From Alistipes sp. (GTDB lineage Bacteria > Bacteroidota > Bacteroidia > Bacteroidales > Rikenellaceae): a DNA stretch of 11,808 nt. Of this stretch, positions 6,484 to 11,808 are shown one piece after another; the stretch's first letter is position 1, and every line of letters starts with the position of its first letter. A program made the translations under genes and the position numbers. The stretch covers positions 1 through 11,808 of the forward strand of contig VSOO01000030.1 of NCBI GenBank assembly GCA_009774895.1, given 5' to 3'. The notes under the pieces are model-generated. The model had not been told where the DNA came from, ran no database searches, and worked only from the letters and a program-made list of their open reading frames with translations.

Positions 6484-7287
6484 TTACCAGTTCCTGTGTC
6501 CGCGCACGACCGTGCCCTCGCGCTCGCGGAGTTTCTCCTGCGTGCGGTCCTCCTGCGCCTGGATGGCGTCGAGCATGCGTTCCTGCTCCTCCTCCGAGAT
6601 TCCCGGGCGGGCAGCGCCCTGCGCCCCGTCGCGACGTCCGTCGTCCGGCCCGTCCTCCTCGCCCGGACGCTCCTGTCCGTCGCCGTCGTTTCGCTCCTCC
6701 TGCTCCGGGCCTTCGGCGCCTTTCTGTCCGTCACCGTCGTCCGGGCGTTCGCCGCCCTCCTGCGGGTCGCCGCCGGACTGCTGCGACGCACCGTCCCCCG
6801 ACTGCTCTCCGGAGTCCGAGTCGTCGTTCCGCTCCTGTTGCTGCTGCTCCTGCTGTTCGAGCAGGCGCTTGGTATAGGCGTAGTTGTACTTCGCCTCTGC
6901 ATCCGCAGGATTCAGACGCAGCGACTGCTTGTAGCTTTCGAGCGCCTCGCGGTATTTCTCCTGACGGAACTGCGCATCGCCCAGGTTGAAGAACGCCTCG
7001 GCCCGCTCGTCATCGCTGCGCAGCGTGTCGGCCGCCGCAGCCCTCATGGCCTGCTCGGCGCCGTCGTAGCGCCCGGCCCGGTAGAGGGCGTTGCCCAGGT
7101 CGTAGCGCGCCTCGAAGCACTCAGGCGCCGCTTCGAGCGCCCGCTCATACTGCCCGACAGCCTCCTCGAAACGTTCGTGCGCATAGTGGCGGTTGCCCCG
7201 CCGCACGCTGCGCCGCTCGGGCATCCGTTGTGCCGCCGCCTCGGACACAGCGGCCAGGCACACCATTACGATCAATAACTTACGCAT
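6484..7287 (-). CDS. batC: BatC: periplasmic TPR protein with acidic low-complexity tail
   Basis: This 267-residue protein has a signal peptide at 1-20 (MRKLLIVMVCLAAVSEAAAQ). Three tetratricopeptide repeats follow at about 27-57, 58-91 and 95-130, with classic TPR signatures (YDLGNALYRAGRYDGAEQAM, FFNLGDAQFRQEKYREALESY). From about 144 to 229 it is a low-complexity stretch of Gln, Glu, Asp, Gly and Arg, very probably disordered. The C terminus ISEEEQERMLDAIQAQEDRTQEK is the conserved closing helix of BatC. The longer frame to 7332 was rejected because the ATG at 7287 opens directly onto the signal peptide and overlaps the preceding stop by 8 bp, implying translational coupling. TPRs suggest a scaffold for BatA/BatB. 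Its place upstream of batA is unusual. Confidence 0.88.
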   Translation of the reverse strand: MRKLLIVMVCLAAVSEAAAQRMPERRSVRRGNRHYAHERFEEAVGQYERALEAAPECFEARYDLGNALYRAGRYDGAEQAMRAAAADTLRSDDERAEAFFNLGDAQFRQEKYREALESYKQSLRLNPADAEAKYNYAYTKRLLEQQEQQQQERNDDSDSGEQSGDGASQQSGGDPQEGGERPDDGDGQKGAEGPEQEERNDGDGQERPGEEDGPDDGRRDGAQGAARPGISEEEQERMLDAIQAQEDRTQEKLREREGTVVRGHRNW

Positions 7288-8272
7288 GATTTCCGTCGAT
7301 TTCGGGATCCCCGGCATCCTCCTCCGCGACACGCTTGGTCTCCTCCACGAAATAGTAAATTTTCAGATAGTCGGCCTCGTTGCGCTCCCCGTCGGGCACC
7401 GCCTTGGCGAACTTCACCAGGTCGGCGTCGCGCAGCACTTCGGCCAGGTCCGTCGCGCTCTTCGGCGGCACGAGCTCCCCGCGGCGCAGCAGCGTCAGAA
7501 TCTCGTCCGAGGTCATCTCCATCGCGCCGATGCCGAAGCGCGCGGCGATGTAGGTGCGCACGATGTCCGAAAGCCCCGAGTAGTACAGCTTGTGCTGGTT
7601 GTTCTGCCACAGCTTGCGGTGGTGCAGCGCTTCGAGCGCCCGGATCGCCGCCACGTGGGGCGGCACGGGGGGCGCCGGACGGAAAAGCGTGCGGACCGAG
7701 CGCCCCGAGCGGGACAGGAGCCGCAGCACGACCCACGCGACCGCCGCAAGCAGCACGAGGGCCGCCGCACCCCACACGAGGTAGCCGCGGATCTCGGCCA
7801 GGCGGAACGGGAGGTGTTTCTGAGGCTTCACGTCGTAGATCGACCGCGACGCGGAGTCGATCGCGAAGGTGGCCACGTGCAGGAAAAGCGAGTCGTCGCT
7901 CCGCAACGTATCCACGACGTTCTTGTCGGCATAGAGCACCCGGGCGCGGCCCAGTGCGAAGTCTCCCTCCTCGAAAGCCGCGAGCACGTAGCGCTTGCGC
8001 AGCCGCACGAGGCGTCCGCGGCGCTCCAGCGTATCGACCGGAAGGCTCTCGACCAGCTCGATGCCGTCGCTGCCGTCGCCCGAGAATTCGGGGAAGACCA
8101 CGGTCTGCACCTGGTCCTTCTCCACCTCGATCGACAGACAGAAGCGGTCGCCGATGCCGATGCTGTCGGGCGCGACCCGTGCGCCGACCGCGGGGGGGCG
8201 CACTGCGGCCGCGGCACCTAATGCGGCACCCGTTGCGGCGAGCAGCGCCGCGAGCCAGATAAAGCGTTTCAT
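7280..8272 (-). CDS. BatD-like / DUF4381-like single-pass membrane protein of the Bat operon
   Basis: This 330-residue protein is the hypothetical component usually found between the DUF58 and BatA genes in Bacteroidota. A signal peptide (about 1-22) leads to a beta-rich periplasmic region (about 28-160) with one Ig-like BatD-type unit (RVAPDSIGIGDRFCLSIEVE). One membrane helix lies at about 162-186 (GYLVWGAAALVLLAAVAWVV). A cytoplasmic helical domain follows at about 200-330 (AIRALEALHHRKLWQNN, then SGLSDIVRTYIAARFGIGAMEMTSDEIL), reminiscent of DUF4381 proteins in MoxR operons. The ATG at 8272 shares ATGA with the DUF58 stop, a coupled junction, so the longer frame to 8437 is discarded. It is shorter than true BatD, and whether it substitutes for the missing BatD is inference. 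Function is not known. Confidence 0.75.
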   Translation of the reverse strand: MKRFIWLAALLAATGAALGAAAAVRPPAVGARVAPDSIGIGDRFCLSIEVEKDQVQTVVFPEFSGDGSDGIELVESLPVDTLERRGRLVRLRKRYVLAAFEEGDFALGRARVLYADKNVVDTLRSDDSLFLHVATFAIDSASRSIYDVKPQKHLPFRLAEIRGYLVWGAAALVLLAAVAWVVLRLLSRSGRSVRTLFRPAPPVPPHVAAIRALEALHHRKLWQNNQHKLYYSGLSDIVRTYIAARFGIGAMEMTSDEILTLLRRGELVPPKSATDLAEVLRDADLVKFAKAVPDGERNEADYLKIYYFVEETKRVAEEDAGDPEIDGNHA

Positions 8273-9153
8273 CGTCGTTTGAAAAGTTTCATGAGTTCCA
8301 CCACATAATCGCCGTCGGTGGCCACCGAGGCCGTGTCGATGCGGTGCTGCGACAGCAGGCGCACGATCCGCTCCGAACGGCTGCGCCACGCCTCGGCGTA
8401 GTGCGCACGCACGGCGCGCGAGGAGGTATCGACCCACACCCGGCGGCCGCTCTCGGCGTCCTGCAACTCCACGATGCCCGCATCGGGCAGCTCCGCCTCG
8501 CGCGGATCGGTGACCCGCACCGCCACCAGGTCGTGACGCCCCGAGGCGATCTTCAGCGCATGGTCGAACGCCTCGCGGTCCGCGTCGGGCTCCAGGAAGT
8601 CCGACAGCAGGAAGGTCGTGCAGCGTTTCTTATTGACGTTGGTGAGGAACCGCAGCGGCTCCGAGAGCTTCGTGCCCTGCGATGCGGGGCGGAAGCCCAC
8701 CAGCTCGCGGATGATCGCGAGGATGTGGCTGCGGCCCTTCTTCGGCGGTATGAACTTCTCCACCCGGTCCGAGAAGAAGATGCACCCCACCTTGTCGTTG
8801 TTCTGCGCGGCGGAGAAGGCCAGCACGGCGGCGATCTCGGTCATGACGTTCTTCTTCAGCCGTGCGACCGATCCGAACATGCGCGATCCCGACACATCCA
8901 CCGCGAGCATCATCGTCAGCTCGCGCTCCTCCTCGTAGACCTTCACGTGGGGTTTCGACGACCGCGCCGTGACGTTCCAGTCGATGTCGCGCACGTCGTC
9001 GCCCGCGCGGTACTCGCGCACCTCGGAAAACGACATGCCCCGGCCGCGGAACGCCGTATGGTACTGGCCGGCGAAGATCTCGTTCGAAAGACCGCGCGTC
9101 TTGATCTCGATCTTCCGGACCCGCCGCAGAATATCGTTCTCGCTCTCCTGCAT
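8269..9153 (-). CDS. DUF58 domain protein (MoxR-associated)
   Basis: This 294-residue cytoplasmic protein belongs to DUF58, almost always encoded next to a MoxR ATPase. Near the N terminus is the family's diagnostic stretch GMSFSEVREYRAGDDVRDIDWNVTARS (about 39-65), with Arg-Asp-Ile-Asp-Trp at 55-59. A VWA-like fold follows, with an intact metal-site motif DVSGSR (Asp86, Ser88, Ser90). FLLSDFLEPDAD at mid-length is the usual second metal-site strand. No membrane helix is visible, so it probably acts in the cytoplasm with MoxR, linking it to the membrane VWA proteins; this is inference. The start at 9153 is chosen because it lies two bases after the moxR stop, while the 38 extra residues of the longer frame to 9267 are antisense-like junk. 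Confidence 0.9.
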   Translation of the reverse strand: MQESENDILRRVRKIEIKTRGLSNEIFAGQYHTAFRGRGMSFSEVREYRAGDDVRDIDWNVTARSSKPHVKVYEEERELTMMLAVDVSGSRMFGSVARLKKNVMTEIAAVLAFSAAQNNDKVGCIFFSDRVEKFIPPKKGRSHILAIIRELVGFRPASQGTKLSEPLRFLTNVNKKRCTTFLLSDFLEPDADREAFDHALKIASGRHDLVAVRVTDPREAELPDAGIVELQDAESGRRVWVDTSSRAVRAHYAEAWRSRSERIVRLLSQHRIDTASVATDGDYVVELMKLFKRR

Positions 9154-9155
9154 GC

Positions 9156-10154
9156 TCAGGGAACGATTACGTTGTTCAGGATGTCGGTCACGATCTGCTC
9201 CGAGGTGATGTTCTCGGCTTCGGCCTCGTAGGTGAGTCCGATGCGGTGGCGGAGCACGTCGTGGCACACGGCACGCACGTCCTCCGGGATGACGTAGCCG
9301 CGGCGCCGGATGAAAGCGTAGGCCCGGGCGGCCTTGGCCAGCGCGATCGACGCACGGGGCGAGCCGCCGTAGGCGATGAGCGGCTGGAGCCGCTGGAGGT
9401 TGTATTCCGCAGGTTCGCGCGTGGCGAAGATGATGTCGATGATGTACTTCTCGATCTTCTCGTCCATGTACACGTCCTCCACCACGCGGCGCGCCTTCAC
9501 GATCTCGTCGGGCGTGACGACGCGGTTCACTTCGGGCATGCCGGCGCCCGAGAGGTTCATGCGCACGATGTCGCGCTCCTCCTGCTTCTGGGGGTAGGTG
9601 ATGCGCACCTTCAGCATGAAGCGATCGACCTGCGCCTCGGGCAGCGGATAGGTACCCTCCTGCTCAAGGGGGTTTTGCGTGGCGAGCACCAGGAAAGGCT
9701 GCGGCAGCGGATAGGTGCTGTCGCCGATGGTCACCTGACGCTCCTGCATGGCTTCGAGCAGCGCCGACTGCACCTTGGCCGGCGAACGGTTGATCTCGTC
9801 GGCCAGCACGAAGTTGGCGAATACGGGGCCCTTCTTCACGACGAACTCCTCGCTCTTCTGCGAGTAGATCAGCGTACCCACCAGGTCGGCGGGCAGCAGG
9901 TCGGGCGTGAACTGTATGCGCGAGAACCCGGCATCGACGGCTTTGGCCAGCGTGGTGATGGCCAGCGTCTTGGCCAGACCCGGCACACCCTCCAGCAGGA
10001 TGTGTCCGTTCGACAGGAGACCGATCAGCAGGCTGTCCACCAAATGGCTCTGCCCCACGATGACCTTGCCCATCTCCGCACGGAGCGTATCGACGAAGAG
10101 GCTTTCGCGCTCGATGCGTTCGTTGAGTTCCTTGATGTTGATGACTTCGCTCAT
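9156..10154 (-). CDS. MoxR-family AAA+ ATPase
   Basis: This 332-residue AAA+ ATPase is the first gene of the operon. The Walker A motif is GVPGLAKT (56-63), Walker B VLADEINR (116-123) and sensor 1 ATQNP (158-162). The arginine-finger region DRFM is at 177-180 and sensor 2 GSPRAS is at 264-269. The helix-2 insert characteristic of MoxR (PDLLPADLVGTLIYSQ) is at about 84-99. MoxR proteins are thought to use ATP hydrolysis to remodel or insert metal into VWA-domain partners, matching the two VWA genes and the DUF58 gene downstream. The start at 10154 is supported by TAnnTTTG promoter candidates at 10204-10222 and by the conserved length. Some annotations call the Bacteroides version BatI or a regulatory ATPase; I leave the symbol blank. 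Confidence 0.95.
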   Translation of the reverse strand: MSEVINIKELNERIERESLFVDTLRAEMGKVIVGQSHLVDSLLIGLLSNGHILLEGVPGLAKTLAITTLAKAVDAGFSRIQFTPDLLPADLVGTLIYSQKSEEFVVKKGPVFANFVLADEINRSPAKVQSALLEAMQERQVTIGDSTYPLPQPFLVLATQNPLEQEGTYPLPEAQVDRFMLKVRITYPQKQEERDIVRMNLSGAGMPEVNRVVTPDEIVKARRVVEDVYMDEKIEKYIIDIIFATREPAEYNLQRLQPLIAYGGSPRASIALAKAARAYAFIRRRGYVIPEDVRAVCHDVLRHRIGLTYEAEAENITSEQIVTDILNNVIVP

Positions 10155-10203
10155 GTTCGATATGTATGATTTATTTTCTGTCGGTTGTCAAACGTCCGTA
10201 ACA

Positions 10204-10222
10204 CAAAGATATTGCAAAAATA
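10204..10222 (-). promoter_or_regulatory. Two overlapping Bacteroidota -7 elements for the moxR-bat operon
   Basis: Read on the minus strand, TATCTTTG (10211-10204) and TATTTTTG (10222-10215) both match TAnnTTTG exactly. No clear TTTG -33 element is seen upstream. Transcription would begin around 10197-10208, giving a leader of about 45-55 nt. Farther upstream lie two short GC stem-loops (10239-10257 and 10259-10275). Confidence 0.55.
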
Positions 10223-10310
10223 CGGATTTTTTACGCTTCCGGCGCTTTTTCCGCCGGGCGCCGCAGCTTCCGGCGGGCACCGGATACGGCACCTATATTA
10301 TATAGCAAGA

Positions 10311-10347
10311 CGACAAAACCGTCCCGCATGCGCATGCACGGGGACGG
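10311..10347 (-). terminator. Intrinsic terminator of the CI-like repressor gene
   Basis: On the minus strand CCGTCCC (10347-10341) pairs with GGGACGG (10325-10319). The GCATGCGCATGC between them can itself fold. The stem is followed at once by TTTTG (10318-10314). It lies 34 bases past the stop of the minus-strand repressor gene at 10381, separating it from the moxR operon. Confidence 0.65.
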
Positions 10348-10380
10348 AACACGAGCTATGTCCGGGGAAAAAGCGGGCCG

Positions 10381-10683
10381 CTACGCGCGGTCCGGATCGT
10401 CGTACGTCGCCACGACATCGGCGGCCATGTCCGCCGGCGCCGCCTCCGTGCCGCGGTAGTCGCGCGACGGCATCCTGCGCTCCAACGGCACACCGCCGGA
10501 AAAGAGCCAGTTGAGGTCCATGTCGGAGCACCGGTCGATCACTCGCTGGAAGTTGATCGTGTTGCGGCTGTACCAGTTGGAGACGACTTGAGGCGACACC
10601 CCCAGAAACTCGGCCAGTTCGACATTGCTTCTGAGGCTGTAGTGCGACTTGATCTTGTCCAAAATAACGGTTGCACCGACCAT
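10381..10683 (-). CDS. Short CI-like helix-turn-helix repressor
   Basis: This 100-residue protein resembles the N-terminal DNA-binding domain of phage CI-type repressors. The HTH runs about 20-41 (NVELAEFLGVSPQVVSNWYSR). The following NTINFQRVIDRCSDMDLNWLFSG is the typical closing helix and Leu-Asn-Trp-Leu motif of Bacteroidota CI-like proteins. The remaining 38 residues are polar and unstructured-looking. There is no S24 peptidase domain, so it cannot be cleaved in the way LambdaCI or LexA are. It is divergent from a Cro-sized HTH gene across a 102-bp AT-rich region with repeated half-sites. A terminator follows it. The G+C of the gene itself is host-like, unlike the control region. The target is probably that shared region, by inference. 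Confidence 0.75.
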   Translation of the reverse strand: MVGATVILDKIKSHYSLRSNVELAEFLGVSPQVVSNWYSRNTINFQRVIDRCSDMDLNWLFSGGVPLERRMPSRDYRGTEAAPADMAADVVATYDDPDRA

Positions 10684-10700
10684 AAATCAAAAAAATCAGT

Positions 10701-10756
10701 TAAACAATTTGTTTATTCCACTAAATGTTTATATATTTGCATAAACATAAAGTTTA
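10701..10756. promoter_or_regulatory. Multi-half-site operator region between the divergent HTH genes
   Basis: Five copies of the half-site GTTTA/TAAAC lie within 56 bp: 10701-10705 and 10742-10746 as TAAAC, and 10711-10715, 10727-10731 and 10752-10756 as GTTTA. They form two perfect 7-bp-arm palindromes. TAAACAA/TTGTTTA (10701-10707/10709-10715) covers the -33 element. TGTTTAT/ATAAACA (10726-10732/10741-10747) brackets the -7 element. The region is about 20% G+C. This is the arrangement expected of a cooperative repressor operator. Confidence 0.7.
10708..10739 (+). promoter_or_regulatory. Promoter of the plus-strand HTH gene
   Basis: TTTG (10708-10711) and TATATTTG (10732-10739) are separated by 20 bp, an excellent match to the Bacteroidota TTTG-N19-TAnnTTTG promoter. 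The start point would be near 10746, giving a 40-nt leader to the ATG at 10786. Both elements lie inside palindromic half-sites, so binding of a repressor would block RNA polymerase directly. Confidence 0.75.
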
Positions 10757-10761
10757 TTAAG

Positions 10762-10769
10762 CAAAAATA
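10762..10769 (-). promoter_or_regulatory. Candidate -7 element for the minus-strand CI-like gene
   Basis: CAAAAATA at 10762-10769 reads TATTTTTG on the minus strand, an exact TAnnTTTG. The nearest CAAA that could act as a -33 element (10795-10798) is 25 bp away, too far for the usual spacing. If used, the transcript starts near 10755 and crosses all the half-sites, facing the plus-strand promoter. Confidence 0.35.
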
Positions 10770-10785
10770 TGCAAAATTTTTCATT

Positions 10786-11034
10786 ATGACAGCACAAAAC
10801 CACGAGAAAAGATTAAAAGAGATAAATAAAGGGCTCAAAAGAGGCGACAAACGCCGAATTGCCGAACGTGCGGAGGTCAGTTGGGTATGGGTTTCGTACG
10901 TATTGGCCGGGCGCGGCACGAGCGAGCGCATACTCCAGATCGCCGAAAATATGATCCGTGAAAACTCGCTTCATGAGGAGATCGGCGCGCAATGCGAGGA
11001 GATACAACCATGCGAAGTCACGGAACAGCCCTAA
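10786..11034 (+). CDS. Small Cro-sized helix-turn-helix protein
   Basis: This is an 82-residue protein of unknown specific function. Residues about 21-42 (DKRRIAERAEVSWVWVSYVLAG) fit a Cro/CI or LacI-like HTH, followed by a helix rich in charged residues (GTSERILQIAENMIREN). The C-terminal 20 residues are acidic and contain two Cys (70 and 76). The start at 10786 is chosen over the in-frame ATG at 10588, because the promoter at 10708-10739 and the divergent gene occupy the upstream part. Similar small HTH proteins occur in Bacteroidota phages and integrated elements, but no integrase, portal or other mobile gene is visible in this window. It probably competes with or is repressed by the divergent CI-like protein, by inference from the shared operators. 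Confidence 0.75.
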   Translation: MTAQNHEKRLKEINKGLKRGDKRRIAERAEVSWVWVSYVLAGRGTSERILQIAENMIRENSLHEEIGAQCEEIQPCEVTEQP

Positions 11035-11050
11035 TCGAATCGGCGAAACA

Positions 11051-11126
11051 TGCCGGAGCGGGGCCGCAGAGCGGTGCGACCGGCCTCCGTCGTATGGCAG
11101 TACGACGACGAAACAGGGCTCCGGCA
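11051..11126 (+). other. Foldable stretch with nested inverted repeats (possible structured RNA or 3' UTR)
   Basis: An outer stem TGCCGGAGC (11051-11059) / GCTCCGGCA (11118-11126), 9 bp, encloses two hairpins. GCCGC-AGA-GCGGT is at 11063-11075, and CGTCGTA-TGGCAG-TACGACG is at 11088-11107 with a 7-bp perfect stem. No protein is evident here. A terminator-like hairpin follows four bases later. It starts 16 bases after the small HTH gene, so it may simply be that gene's 3' UTR. No dedicated promoter was recognised. Confidence 0.35.
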
Positions 11127-11129
11127 CGC

Positions 11130-11153
11130 AAATCCCACTTTCGGGACTTTTTG
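11130..11153 (+). terminator. Terminator-like hairpin with U-tract
   Basis: AAATCCC (11130-11136) pairs with GGGA(C)TTT (11143-11150) through one bulged C, over the loop ACTTTC, and runs into TTTTT at 11148-11152. This is the best U-tract terminator on the plus strand and would end the transcript of the small HTH gene, with its foldable 3' region included. Confidence 0.5.
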
Positions 11154-11225
11154 TTGCATTGGCTGCGACTGATTGTTTCATACAGAGGTCATTAAATGAT
11201 ATTTTATTGAAAATCAACAAAATAA

Positions 11226-11257
11226 CTTGCATATAAGAATGATTTTTATTAGCTTTG
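11226..11257 (+). promoter_or_regulatory. Promoter of the Spi/C10-type lipoprotein gene
   Basis: TAGCTTTG (11250-11257) matches TAnnTTTG exactly. CTTG (11226-11229), one base off TTTG, lies 20 bp upstream. Transcription would start near 11264, about 80 nt before the ATG at 11344. The surrounding 11160-11260 is AT-rich; apart from this promoter I see nothing else in it. Confidence 0.6.
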
Positions 11258-11343
11258 AATATTCGGGGACAGGAAATAACTCCGTTTCGGAAGGCGCCAT
11301 CCGGAATTTCCCGATCGTTCAACCTAATTAACATCGAACTGCT

Positions 11344-11808
11344 ATGAAAAAGTTTTTACACTGGCTATTCTTCATCGCGATAGCGATCAGTGTCTCGTGC
11401 ACGACCGAACGGGACGACGAACGCCCAACCCCGATCCCCAGGAAGCGTCCGGGCACAAAGTGTCGGCCGAAGCGGCTCTGGCGAATCTGAACGCCCTGCT
11501 GCCCCAGCTGGACGGCGCCACGCGTGCCGGCGGACGCAGCGTCGCCGAACTGCGCACGGTGCATGCAGCGCAGCTGCTGCCCGAAACCCGCGGCGAGGCG
11601 GCTGTGCCCAACCTGGAAGAGCTGGTTTACATCGCCAACTTCTCGGACGGTGAGGGTTATGCGGTGCTTGCTGCCGACGACCGTCTTCCCGGCATTCTGG
11701 CCATCGTGGACGAGGGAAGCCTCTCGCCCGCACAGCTGGTCGAGACGGCCCGCGGCGAATACGACGATCCCTCGAAAGCTCCGGTAGCGCCCGGCGTGGT
11801 GCAGTACC
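11344..11808 (+). pseudogene. Spi-domain / C10-type (streptopain-like) lipoprotein, frameshifted near the start and cut by window end
   Basis: From the ATG at 11344 the frame encodes a lipoprotein signal (MKKFLHWLFFIAIAISVSC), then an acidic TTERDDE stretch like a Bacteroidota surface-export signal. It then reads into a TGA at 11488-11490 after 48 codons. The next frame back, open from at least 11427 to the end of the window, encodes about 127 residues beginning NPDPQEASGHKVSAEAAL. They include LVYIANFSDGEGYAVLAADD, the strongly recognisable Spi-type inhibitory prodomain of C10 cysteine peptidases. Adding one C to the CCC at 11424-11426 joins the two as ERDDERPNPDPQEASG, so a one-base loss is the likely cause. 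The catalytic domain, if present, lies beyond the window. The gene may be a pseudogene, a sequencing error or, less likely, a frameshifting gene. Confidence 0.7.

Noticed and set aside
7193..8221. 342-codon plus-strand open frame opposite the BatD-like gene
   Set aside because: Antisense to a gene with a signal peptide, membrane helix and coupled junctions; the translation has no recognisable motif.
9246..10169. 307-codon plus-strand open frame opposite moxR
   Set aside because: Antisense to a full set of AAA+ motifs; composition is a codon-bias artefact.
10381..11034. Toxin-antitoxin pair
   Set aside because: Both products are DNA-binding HTH proteins and the genes are divergent, unlike the usual co-directional toxin-antitoxin operon; neither shows a toxin motif.
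11121..11150. tRNA or attachment-site remnant suggested by the AATCCCAC stretch
   Set aside because: No cloverleaf could be assembled around it and no duplicate of the sequence was seen; a terminator hairpin explains it better.
10958..11236. Short plus-strand open frames in the gap after the small HTH gene
   Set aside because: They overlap the terminator-like hairpin and promoter region, and the translations lack any motif or signal peptide.

Overview
The window looks like chromosome from a G+C-rich member of the Bacteroidota, most likely order Bacteroidales. An Alistipes-like (Rikenellaceae) host is my best inference, not a proven assignment. The grounds are: bamA followed by two tandem ompH/skp genes; a complete Bat (Bacteroides aerotolerance) type MoxR/VWA operon; promoters of the Bacteroidota form TAnnTTTG; no obvious Shine-Dalgarno sequences; and a C10-type (Spi-domain) lipoprotein at the right edge.

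Layout. (1) 1-2962, plus strand: the 3' two thirds of bamA and two skp/ompH periplasmic chaperone genes, an outer-membrane-protein assembly module. (2) 3131-4054, plus strand: an AraC-family regulator with its own TAnnTTTG promoter and an upstream inverted repeat. (3) 4055-4440: a gene-free stretch between convergent genes, holding an 8-bp tandem repeat, a 24-bp tandem repeat and a perfect 15-bp stem-loop. (4) 10154-4441, minus strand: a tightly packed six-gene operon in the order moxR, DUF58, BatD-like/DUF4381-like membrane protein, batC (TPR), batA (VWA), batB (VWA). Junctions overlap by 8 or 4 bp or are separated by 2-12 nt, so the genes are very probably co-transcribed and partly translationally coupled. 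(5) 10381-11034: two small divergent helix-turn-helix genes, one CI-like on the minus strand and one Cro-sized on the plus strand. They flank an AT-rich control region with five GTTTA/TAAAC half-sites over the promoter. (6) 11035-11343: gene-free; it holds a foldable stretch ending in a terminator-like hairpin, then a promoter. (7) 11344-11808: the start of a Spi-domain/C10-type lipoprotein, apparently broken by a one-base frameshift just after the signal peptide and cut by the window edge.

Functionally, BamA inserts beta-barrel proteins and the Skp proteins escort its clients. The MoxR ATPase is expected to remodel or chaperone the VWA proteins BatA/BatB, whose metal-binding domains are anchored in the inner membrane, with BatC as a periplasmic TPR partner. 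The HTH pair resembles a stand-alone phage-type genetic switch with no other phage genes visible here; it is the most unusual regulatory structure in the window. No CRISPR array, rRNA, insertion sequence or convincing tRNA was seen.
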